Shown here one piece after another: positions 6,155-12,195 of a DNA stretch of 12,896 nucleotides. Below the pieces are notes generated by a model. It was given only the letters and a program-made list of their open reading frames with translations, had not been told where the DNA came from and did not search any database. Numbering within the stretch: the first letter of the stretch is position 1; every line of letters begins with the position of its first letter. A program made the position numbers and the translations under genes. The DNA is from UBA2177 sp964452735 (GTDB taxonomy: Bacteria; Patescibacteriota; Dojkabacteria; SC72), in the NCBI GenBank assembly GCA_964452735.1, contig CAYVNA010000017.1, forward strand, positions 1 through 12,896, in the 5' to 3' direction.

Positions 6155-7414
6155 ATGAAAATTAAAGAAATACATGCAAGAGAAATACTCGATTCTAACG
6201 GGAGACCAACAATATCTACATACATCGAACTATGGAGTGGTATATCAGGAACAGGAGATGTACCATCTGGGGCATCTACTGGGAAAACAGAAGTCAGAGA
6301 GATGAGGGATAGTGATGGAAATGGCGTATCTGATGCCATCGGGATTATAAATACAAGAATAAGGGACCTAGTTGTAGATAAAGAGCTTAGTAGTCAGAAG
6401 GATTTTGACGAATTATTAATAAAAGAAGATGGTACAGAACTAAAAGAGAAATTAGGAGGAAATACCATACTCTCCTGTTCCATGGCTTTCGCAAGAACTG
6501 TATCAAACGAACTAGGCTTAAACCTTTACGAATATCTAGGAATGATATATTGGGATAAAGAATATTCCAAAGACAAGTTCGTAATGCCAACCCCACAGAT
6601 ACTTGTACTAGAAGGAGGAAAACATGGTAATTGGGCAACAGATATACAAGAATATATGGTTGTACCAGATACTGAGAAATTTGGAACCTTCCTTGATTCC
6701 CTTAAAGCAACAAATAAGATTATTTCTTCCATCCACGACATATTGAAAGAAAAGGACTATTCTCTTGGATTAGGTTTTGAAGGTGCATATGCACCAAAGG
6801 AGATAAAGAGCAATTACGAGGCTTTTGAAATCATCATGGAGGGTATAGAGAGATGTGGATTTGGGGAAGAGGATTTCAAATTAGCTCTCGATTTAGCAAG
6901 TTCAGAATTCTTTGATGATGAGGAACAAATATATATACTAAAGAGAGAGGATAAGAAACTCAATAGAGAGGACTGGATATCTCTGCAGAAAGACTGGTAT
7001 CAAAAACTTCCGATATACTCACTAGAAGATCCTCTAAATCAGGATGATTGGGAGGGTTGGGTATCATATACAGAAGAGATGGGAGATATGTACCAGGTAG
7101 TTGGTGATGATCTCCTTACAACCAATCCTAAGAGAATAAGAATGAGTATAGAAAGGAAGGCGACAAATGCTGTCCTCATAAAGCTTAATCAGATAGGGAC
7201 AGTAACAGAGACATTAGATGCCATAAGGGTAACAGTAGAAAACAATATGCAGGCAATAGTTTCCCACAGGAGTGGAGAAACGAATGATTCATTTATTGCA
7301 GATTTGGTTGTTGCAACACCAGCTAATCAATCTAAGTTTGGAGGTTTAAGAAGAGGAGAAAGGTTAGCTAAATATAATAGGTTGTTGGATATAGAAGAAG
7401 ATTTACATAAATAA
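6155..7414 (+). CDS. eno: Enolase (phosphopyruvate hydratase)
   Basis: Enolase interconverts 2-phosphoglycerate and phosphoenolpyruvate in glycolysis, in the cytoplasm. The 419 residues span the usual length (about 420-430). The N-terminal domain has the mobile loop SGASTGK (38-44) and GGNTILSCSMAFAR. In the barrel domain the expected catalytic and metal residues are all visible: Glu166 (IQEYMV), Glu209 (FEGAYAP), metal ligands Asp246 (ALDLASSEF), Glu291 (SLEDP) and Asp318 (GDDLL), Lys343 (LIKLNQIGT), His371-Arg372-Ser373 (SHRSGE) and Lys394. Some normally rigid motifs have drifted: the family's DEGG appears as FEGA, and the usual GG(E/S)HA(D/N)N as GGKHGNW, so it is a divergent but probably active enzyme. 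The start is chosen at the ATG that begins the conserved IxxIxAREILDSxGxPT N-terminus. The next gene begins 8 bases after its stop. Confidence 0.95.
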   Translation: MKIKEIHAREILDSNGRPTISTYIELWSGISGTGDVPSGASTGKTEVREMRDSDGNGVSDAIGIINTRIRDLVVDKELSSQKDFDELLIKEDGTELKEKLGGNTILSCSMAFARTVSNELGLNLYEYLGMIYWDKEYSKDKFVMPTPQILVLEGGKHGNWATDIQEYMVVPDTEKFGTFLDSLKATNKIISSIHDILKEKDYSLGLGFEGAYAPKEIKSNYEAFEIIMEGIERCGFGEEDFKLALDLASSEFFDDEEQIYILKREDKKLNREDWISLQKDWYQKLPIYSLEDPLNQDDWEGWVSYTEEMGDMYQVVGDDLLTTNPKRIRMSIERKATNAVLIKLNQIGTVTETLDAIRVTVENNMQAIVSHRSGETNDSFIADLVVATPANQSKFGGLRRGERLAKYNRLLDIEEDLHK

Positions 7415-7422
7415 GCCTTTAA

Positions 7423-8454
7423 ATGGAGAATTCTGAAGAGATCGGATACAAAGAACCTAGTATAGAAGAAGATGTTAAAGATATAACTTTTGGGGAAATT
7501 TGTTTTGTAAAAGCAATAAAAGATATTAGATGCTTGGAGATAAATGATAAGGATGGGCTTCTAAAAATAAAAGATGCTGCTCATTCTTCAAATGGAGAAG
7601 TACCCCGTCTAACCAATCACTTCTCCATAAATCATCTAGTTAAAAATAATTTCGGAGGTGAATGGTCAACACCATCATTAGTAATAATAATGCCGGGAGA
7701 GAGGACTGTAGAAATTAATGATAATCCTAGAAATCTTGCATATGTAGACACATACTGGTTTGGCGACATAATTGTCCCTCAAGGATCGATCCTCCTGTGG
7801 AGGGATGACGTTGAGGCTTTAAATACTGGAGATAAATATACTACAGGGACTTTTGAGCCAGATAATAAATTGGTAGAAGGAATTGATAAGGCACAAGAAT
7901 ATTTAGATAATGTAAGTAGGGAAAAGATTATAGATCCAGAAAAAGTTCAAAGAAATGAATCACTAATGAATTTGTATAGAGAAAAATTACAGAACCAATT
8001 GCAGAAAGTTGTTATAGAAGAGATTAAATCTCTAGGGTACAAAGAAATATATAGTGAAAATGGAGTACATTCGAGTTCACCCAGTTTCGATGACGCCATA
8101 CACAAACTGGCTGAAAAAATAGGAGCCTCTTCTCAAACCCACGCAAATACATTCCCAGGTAGCATGGAAAATCCAGAAATGTTAGGTCTCGGGCCCTATT
8201 GGGAGATTATAAATATAAATAAAAATGGTAAGGATAGTGAAAATAAATTGGGGAGTATACTCGAAGAGTTCATAAAACTTCTAGAAGACTACAAAGAGGA
8301 TATCAGGAAAGGAGAGGTAGACATCATACAGTCTTTCGCAGGTGAGCTTAATAGATGGAAGAGACAAAATAGAGATTTCAACGATATGGAGAAAGAATTA
8401 ATAAACAAGTTTGTAGAACAATATCCAGAGACAAAAAACATAATAGAGGCCTAA
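7423..8454 (+). CDS. Unrecognised 343-residue cytoplasmic protein downstream of enolase
   Basis: I do not recognise the family. It has no signal peptide or membrane helix. An N-terminal globular part (about 20-130) carries a compact, conserved-looking segment, PRLTNHFSINHLV (61-73) with His66 and His71, followed by FGGEWSTPSLVIIMPG (77-92), which looks like beta strands around an active or binding site. A charged linker follows (about 145-195). The C-terminal part has SPSFDDAIHKLAEKIG and SSQTHANTFPGSMENPEMLGLGPYWEI (around 219-262, with His240), then amphipathic helices to the end. It starts 8 bases after the enolase stop with no Shine-Dalgarno sequence, so the two are one transcription unit. 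Its last four bases overlap the last four of tsaD on the other strand. Paired histidines suggest a hydrolase or nuclease-like site, but this is only a guess. Confidence 0.8.
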   Translation: MENSEEIGYKEPSIEEDVKDITFGEICFVKAIKDIRCLEINDKDGLLKIKDAAHSSNGEVPRLTNHFSINHLVKNNFGGEWSTPSLVIIMPGERTVEINDNPRNLAYVDTYWFGDIIVPQGSILLWRDDVEALNTGDKYTTGTFEPDNKLVEGIDKAQEYLDNVSREKIIDPEKVQRNESLMNLYREKLQNQLQKVVIEEIKSLGYKEIYSENGVHSSSPSFDDAIHKLAEKIGASSQTHANTFPGSMENPEMLGLGPYWEIININKNGKDSENKLGSILEEFIKLLEDYKEDIRKGEVDIIQSFAGELNRWKRQNRDFNDMEKELINKFVEQYPETKNIIEA

Positions 8455-8468
8455 TTTCCCGCCTCTAT
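8443..8468 (-). terminator. Terminator-like hairpin spanning two overlapping convergent stop codons
   Basis: ATAGAGGC (8443-8450) and GCCTCTAT (8461-8468) form a perfect 8-bp stem with a 10-base loop. The loop contains both stop codons: TAA of the 343-residue gene and TAG of tsaD share the CTAA at 8451-8454. On the minus strand a TATTATGTTTTTTG tract follows, so it can serve as an intrinsic terminator for the t6A operon. On the plus strand no T-run follows. The stem encodes the C-terminal residues of both proteins. Confidence 0.6.
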
Positions 8469-9566
8469 ACTCAATCTAGGCTCCCTATCAATTTTCTCAA
8501 TCTCTTCCTTTTTCTCTATGAAATCCCCCTTAATGATATGATAATATGCTGCTATTCCGATCATGGCAGCATTGTCTCCTCTGTATTCCTGTTTAGGATA
8601 TATATATCTTAGTCCATAGCTCCTTACTAATTTCCCAATATATCTAGTGATCTCTTCACTATTAAATACTCCTCCACCAACAAAGACACTTTTTATATCT
8701 CCATTCTCTTGAATAGCTCTCTCCAACTTTATACTTATCGATTCTTTGATAACATCAAGAAAACTTCTGCAGAAATCATATACCCACTCTTTTTCGGGGA
8801 GACCACTTTCCCTAAGTTCTTTGATCTTGTACAGAGATGCTGTCTTTAATCCAGAGTAACTAAAATTAAGATCCTCGGAATTTTTCATAGGTAGAACTAT
8901 CTTTCCCTTTGTTCCCCTTCTAGCAAAATCACAGATAACAGGTCCTCCAGGATAGCCCAAATTCAACATCCGAGCCACTTTGTCAAATGCCTCACCCGCA
9001 GCATCATCCAGGGTCTCTCCTAGCTTCGCATACACACCGAAATCACGAACATGTACAATCTCCGTATGCTTTCCAGAAACCAGAAGCCCAAGAGCAGGGA
9101 ACAGGGTCTGTCCTAGGTCTGGCCCCACATCCAGAAGCGATCGGTTGTCTGGGCTATCTCCATCTGTGGGGGTCTGTCCCTCCCCAGACCCAAGATGGAG
9201 AAGACCGGAGAGGAGATGTCCTTCCATATGGTTGATAGCAACGAAGCGTTTGTTCTCCTTGATCGCGAGCTCCTTGGCAAAAGTAAGACCAACTTCAAGA
9301 TCAATAGCCAAACCAGGCCCATACGTACAGGCAACATAGTCAATATCCTCAATACCAACCCTAGCTTTCCTCAAAGCCTCCATATACACAACAGGGATAT
9401 TTTTCTCATGCTCCCTTCTCGCGATATCAGGAACAACACCACCCCACTGTGCATGAATTTCGACCTGAGAAGAAACAACACTAGACAGAACAGTACTACC
9501 CCTCAAAACAGCAACGGAGGTATCATCACAACTAGTATCAATTCCCAAAATCAAATCATCATTCAT
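8451..9566 (-). CDS. tsaD: tRNA N6-adenosine threonylcarbamoyltransferase TsaD, with an in-frame insertion
   Basis: TsaD (Kae1/Qri7 family) transfers threonylcarbamoyl from its adenylate to A37 of ANN-decoding tRNAs, making t6A. Visible signatures: IDTSCDDTSVAVL at the N-terminus (9-21), metal-binding HMEGH with His113 and His117, LGETLDDAAGEAFDKVARML (182-201), GGP, NFSYSGLKTA (234-243), VGGGV and the third metal ligand in YRGDNAAMIG (Asp331). At 371 residues it is about 30 longer than usual. The excess is a Gly/Asp/Pro-rich insertion at about 125-156, between the HMEGH motif and LGLLVSG, encoded by GC-rich palindromic DNA. The normally invariant SGGHT reads SGKHT (164-168). It overlaps the end of the tsaC-tsaE gene by 8 bases (ATGAATGA), so translation is probably coupled. 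No TsaB gene is present in the window. Confidence 0.95.
   Translation of the reverse strand: MNDDLILGIDTSCDDTSVAVLRGSTVLSSVVSSQVEIHAQWGGVVPDIARREHEKNIPVVYMEALRKARVGIEDIDYVACTYGPGLAIDLEVGLTFAKELAIKENKRFVAINHMEGHLLSGLLHLGSGEGQTPTDGDSPDNRSLLDVGPDLGQTLFPALGLLVSGKHTEIVHVRDFGVYAKLGETLDDAAGEAFDKVARMLNLGYPGGPVICDFARRGTKGKIVLPMKNSEDLNFSYSGLKTASLYKIKELRESGLPEKEWVYDFCRSFLDVIKESISIKLERAIQENGDIKSVFVGGGVFNSEEITRYIGKLVRSYGLRYIYPKQEYRGDNAAMIGIAAYYHIIKGDFIEKKEEIEKIDREPRLSIEAGN
9158..9200. repeat. Long palindromic hairpin inside the tsaD insertion
   Basis: CTCCATCT (9158-9165) pairs with AGATGGAG (9193-9200), and GGGTCTG (9170-9176) with CAGACCC (9185-9191), around an 8-base loop. Overlapping alternatives exist: CCCCACA (9123-9129) with TGTGGGG (9165-9171), enclosing CCAGA (9131-9135) with TCTGG (9148-9152). 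The 60 bases 9121-9180 are about 62% GC, far above the rest of the window. The element lies in frame within tsaD codons absent from normal TsaD proteins. Confidence 0.65.
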
Positions 9567-10632
9567 ATATTTCTACCACCCTTTCGTTAATTGACTTATA
9601 CTTAAGAACCACCTTATACACAGGAATGTTCATATTGTCACAGATAGCGGATATCTCCTGATAGAACTTATCTGCCCACTCTATCAAGACAACATTACCT
9701 GCCTCTAAATTATCAACCAGACCAGAGCTATGTAATTCACCACCCTCTAACCTCCATGTATCCATATGTGCAAGGACCTTCCTATCCCCATACTTATATT
9801 CATTTATAATGGTATATGTTGGAGAATTGATAATCTCCTCAACACCTAAGAACACTCCTATACCCTTGGCAAACTGTGTCTTCCCAGCACCTAGCTCACC
9901 ACTAAGAGCAATAACCACAGGTTCAGAGATATACTTTTTAGCAAAATCCTTTCCTAAATCAATGGTTTCCTGTGCAGATTTAGTAACTACTTCATATATC
10001 TTCCTATTCTTAACCAAAGCATTTTCAAACTCAATCTTTCCCTGCCTTAATACACTAAGCTGATTCATTGTAGTATCAAGTACTGTTGAAGGAGGATTGT
10101 ATGGAAGCGTTCCAGCATCAAGATAGAGATCTACTAGTTTGGAACTTTTAAGAGGGAGATTCTCAATCAGTTTATCTATATCATATGGAGTAGGGCCATA
10201 GGAGACATTTGCAGAAGTTGCAGTTATTGGTTTTCCGAAAGACTTTATTAACTCTAATGTGAATTCATAGTCTGGATACCTAACACCAACTGCGCCTTGC
10301 ATAGAGACTACAGGAGGAACAAGTATACCTCTACTCATGGAAATTACTGTTATTGGACCTGGAAGATAGTTTTTGTATATATTATCTGCCATTTCATTTA
10401 CCTCCACATATTCACCTGCCATCTCTCTCCCACTTATAGCAATGGATAGGGGTTTTGATCCTCTTAGTTTTTTATACTCCATTATTTTTCTTAATGCTTT
10501 TGGATTTGTTGCATCCCCACCTAATCCATAGCATGTTTCTGTTGGATATACTATTAATCCACCATCTTCTAAAATTTTAATGGCTTCTTTGATAGCTAGT
10601 TCTCTATTTTTTCTTATGTCTATTCTTTTCAT
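9559..10632 (-). CDS. tsaC-tsaE: TsaC-TsaE fusion: threonylcarbamoyl-AMP synthase joined to the t6A ATPase
   Basis: One 357-residue protein supplies two steps of t6A synthesis. Residues 1-about 200 are a YrdC/TsaC domain, which makes threonylcarbamoyl-AMP from threonine, bicarbonate and ATP: YPTETCYGLGGDA (29-41), KKLRGSKPLSI (54-64), PGPIT, and ATSANVS (138-144). Residues about 210-357 are a TsaE ATPase domain: Walker A GELGAGKT (245-252), SPTY (270-273), HMDTWRL (289-295, the family's HxDxYRL) and IEW (317-319). Both halves keep their key residues, so both are probably active. The linker is short and charged. The fusion keeps the synthase next to the ATPase that drives TsaD turnover, and tsaD follows with an 8-base overlap. 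No Shine-Dalgarno sequence; a TATAAT box ends 12 bases before the ATG, implying a nearly leaderless message. Confidence 0.93.
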   Translation of the reverse strand: MKRIDIRKNRELAIKEAIKILEDGGLIVYPTETCYGLGGDATNPKALRKIMEYKKLRGSKPLSIAISGREMAGEYVEVNEMADNIYKNYLPGPITVISMSRGILVPPVVSMQGAVGVRYPDYEFTLELIKSFGKPITATSANVSYGPTPYDIDKLIENLPLKSSKLVDLYLDAGTLPYNPPSTVLDTTMNQLSVLRQGKIEFENALVKNRKIYEVVTKSAQETIDLGKDFAKKYISEPVVIALSGELGAGKTQFAKGIGVFLGVEEIINSPTYTIINEYKYGDRKVLAHMDTWRLEGGELHSSGLVDNLEAGNVVLIEWADKFYQEISAICDNMNIPVYKVVLKYKSINERVVEIYE

Positions 10633-10633
10633 G

Positions 10634-10651
10634 GTATAATATATATTATAC
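10634..10651. promoter_or_regulatory. Symmetric bidirectional promoter core (18-bp perfect palindrome)
   Basis: GTATAATATATATTATAC is its own reverse complement and shows TATAAT in both orientations (10635-10640 on plus, 10650-10645 on minus). The minus-strand box sits 12 bases before the tsaC-tsaE start. The plus-strand box would give thioredoxin a leader of about 60 bases; a TATAAA at about 10662-10667 is an alternative for that gene. Confidence 0.5.
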
Positions 10652-10708
10652 TAGGAATATGTATAAATGCCCATATTCCAGCATTCTTAAATTGTCAAGG
10701 ATACAAAT

Positions 10709-11029
10709 ATGTCAGTTGTACATCTAACTAGTGAGAACTTCAAGAGTGAGGTTTTAGAGAATACAGGTGTTTCCTTAGTTGATTTCTGGGCACCATGGTG
10801 TGGTCCGTGTCAAATGGTTGGTCCAATCATTGAAGAATTAGCAGAGGAGGTGGATGGAAAGGTTAAGGTTGGGAAAGTTAATGTTGATGAAGAGGGTACT
10901 TTAGGACAGGAATATCAGATTATGAGTATACCTGCAGTTTATATCTTCAAGGATGGGGAGGTTGTAGATAGACTTATAGGGGCAATGGCAAAAGAGAGTT
11001 ATTTAGAAGCAGTTAATAGGTATCTATAG
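10709..11029 (+). CDS. trxA: Thioredoxin
   Basis: A complete 106-residue thioredoxin that reduces protein disulfides in the cytoplasm. The active site FWAPWCGPC has Cys31 and Cys34, the following helix is QMVGPIIEELAEE, and the cis-proline loop SIPAV has Pro75; the C-terminal strands FKDGEVVDRLIG match the fold. There is no signal peptide, so it is the cytoplasmic type. A weak AAGGA lies about 8 bases before the ATG, the only Shine-Dalgarno hint outside the hydrolase module. No thioredoxin reductase gene is in the window. It is divergent from the t6A operon across a symmetric promoter and its last six bases overlap the end of the diguanylate cyclase gene. Confidence 0.96.
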   Translation: MSVVHLTSENFKSEVLENTGVSLVDFWAPWCGPCQMVGPIIEELAEEVDGKVKVGKVNVDEEGTLGQEYQIMSIPAVYIFKDGEVVDRLIGAMAKESYLEAVNRYL

Positions 11030-11929
11030 TTTGTAGTTTTTAGAAAAATCTGGGGATACGGATACTCTATTTCTACCAGCTTCTTTTGATGCATATGCTG
11101 CTTTATCACATTCATTTATTTCTTTTTCCCACTTCTTGAAGAATTTCTCCTCGTTCTCAGCATCTTTGAGGAACTTTCCTGCTTTAAATATGTGAACTCC
11201 GATAGAGAGTGTTGTGGAGTATTTCTCTCCTTTTACTTTTGATACTGCCTTAAGAAGTCTCTTTGCTAAACCATATGCTGTACTAGTAGATCCTGATATT
11301 TCTTCTACAACTATTACAAATTCGTCTCCACCCATTCTTGCTATGATATCTCTTTCACGAAGGTTTGCTGTTAGTATGTTTACTACATTAGTAATTGCCT
11401 TGTCCCCTATCTTATGTCCATATTTATCATTTATCTGTTTTAGCTTATCTATGTCTAGATATATTATTCCTAATTTTTTATCCTTATCACTATTTGATAT
11501 TAGTCTTCTGATCTTTTCGTTGAATCCTTGTCTATTCAATACCCTTGTTAATGGATCTCTTTCTGATATGTTTACAATCTTTTCTATGTATCTGTCATAC
11601 ATTATTTCTCTTTCTCTGTTTGATTCAAAGAATTGTATATACAAGAATCTTTTTCCATGACAATCGTTTAGTTTTACATCAACGAATTCTCTTTCTCCTT
11701 TCTTCTTGTATAGCTCCATATATTTCTTCTTTATGTCGAAGCCTGATTCTAGTACTCTTTTCAAACGGAATTTCTCTTCTTTGACGAATAGGGTATATAT
11801 GTTTTGACCTTTTGTGATATTGAAGTCGGGGTTGGTGTTTATTATTATTTCATCAATGTTTCCTTGGTTATCTATGCGTAGTATGGCAAATTCTATGAAG
11901 CAGGATATTATCTTTGCTGTTTTTGACAT
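11024..11929 (-). CDS. Diguanylate cyclase: PAS-like sensor plus GGDEF domain
   Basis: The protein would make the second messenger cyclic di-GMP from two GTP. Residues (TTG-start numbering) about 10-110 look like a PAS-type sensor (beta-rich, no membrane helix), joined by a helical linker near 110-128 to a GGDEF domain. That domain has DPLTRVLNR (130-138), the metal site LDIDKLKQINDKYGH (Asp164), the catalytic loop RMGGDEF (GGDEF at 205-209) and LSIGVH. An RERD at 196-199, five residues before GGDEF, is a product-inhibition I-site. The active site is therefore intact and feedback-controlled. No EAL or PilZ gene is in the window. The ATG at 11929 is chosen; a TTG at 11944 would add five residues. 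Neither has a Shine-Dalgarno sequence. A TTGTAT/TACAAT promoter with 17-base spacing lies just upstream. Confidence 0.9.
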   Translation of the reverse strand: MSKTAKIISCFIEFAILRIDNQGNIDEIIINTNPDFNITKGQNIYTLFVKEEKFRLKRVLESGFDIKKKYMELYKKKGEREFVDVKLNDCHGKRFLYIQFFESNREREIMYDRYIEKIVNISERDPLTRVLNRQGFNEKIRRLISNSDKDKKLGIIYLDIDKLKQINDKYGHKIGDKAITNVVNILTANLRERDIIARMGGDEFVIVVEEISGSTSTAYGLAKRLLKAVSKVKGEKYSTTLSIGVHIFKAGKFLKDAENEEKFFKKWEKEINECDKAAYASKEAGRNRVSVSPDFSKNYKL

Positions 11930-11954
11930 TGATGTAATGTTCAAATAATTAGGG

Positions 11955-11983
11955 ATTGTAGCAGAGTTTGGTTGTTAATACAA
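11955..11983 (-). promoter_or_regulatory. Predicted promoter of the diguanylate cyclase gene
   Basis: On the minus strand TTGTAT (11983-11978) and TACAAT (11960-11955) are 17 bases apart. Transcription would start near 11948, four bases before a possible TTG start and about 19 before the ATG. Its -35 box directly abuts the -35 box of the tRNA-Asp promoter on the other strand. Confidence 0.5.
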
Positions 11984-12012
11984 TTGTTATTTTATATTTT
12001 GTTTGATATACT
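11984..12012 (+). promoter_or_regulatory. Predicted promoter of tRNA-Asp
   Basis: TTGTTA (11984-11989) and TATACT (12007-12012) are 17 bases apart, a good sigma-70-type promoter. Transcription would start about 12019, roughly five bases before the mature tRNA 5' end. Confidence 0.55.
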
Positions 12013-12023
12013 TTCTTCGTTGA

Positions 12024-12077
12024 GGAGTGGTAGCTCAATTGGTTAGAGCATCTCACTGTCACTGAGAAGGTTGCGGG
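12024..12077 (+). tRNA. tRNA-Asp (GUC), 3' part lost in an assembly gap
   Basis: The 5' acceptor strand GGAGTGG (12024-12030) is followed by TA, the D arm GCTC..GAGC with AATTGGTTA loop, and an anticodon arm TCTCA/TGAGA with the seven-base loop CTGTCAC. The anticodon is GTC, so it charges aspartate. The variable loop AGGTT and the start of the T arm GCGGG are present; then ten Ns begin. The sequence after the Ns does not contain a matching T loop and CCACTCC acceptor strand, so the rest of the tRNA lies in the gap. Confidence 0.9.
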
Positions 12078-12087
12078 NNNNNNNNNN
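12078..12087. other. Assembly gap (10 N)
   Basis: Ten consecutive Ns interrupt tRNA-Asp. The true gap length is unknown, because the missing part of the tRNA alone needs more than ten bases. Linkage between the left part and the threonyl-tRNA synthetase gene therefore rests on scaffolding. Confidence 0.98.
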
Positions 12088-12195
12088 ATTATTTCAATTT
12101 CACATCCTGGTGGATGAAGACACCCATATTTAGAGCAGTTTTTACTACCCCACGGTTCGAAGGTAGAAACCCTTTGTGGTACAGTATAAGTCCAT
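12088..12195. other. Non-coding stretch after the gap, 3' of the threonyl-tRNA synthetase gene
   Basis: No gene is apparent. There are small inverted repeats, such as CTACC/GGTAG around 12154-12176 and CATCC/GGATG near 12104-12117, which could lie in the 3' untranslated region of the synthetase message. No T-run follows either, so I cannot call a terminator. A GGTTCGAA string looks like a tRNA T loop but has no pairing stem. Confidence 0.4.

Noticed and set aside
9195..9590. 131-codon plus-strand frame and other frames opposite tsaD
   Set aside because: They overlap tsaD, whose motifs are clear; the longer-than-usual shadows reflect the locally higher GC content.
11214..11660. 148-codon hydrophobic frame on the plus strand
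   Set aside because: It is antisense to the GGDEF domain; the apparent hydrophobicity comes from reading the complementary strand of charged codons.
12088..12195. A tRNA T loop (GGTTCGAA) after the N gap
   Set aside because: The flanking bases do not form a five-pair T stem and no acceptor strand complementary to GGAGTGG follows, so it is not the missing half of tRNA-Asp.
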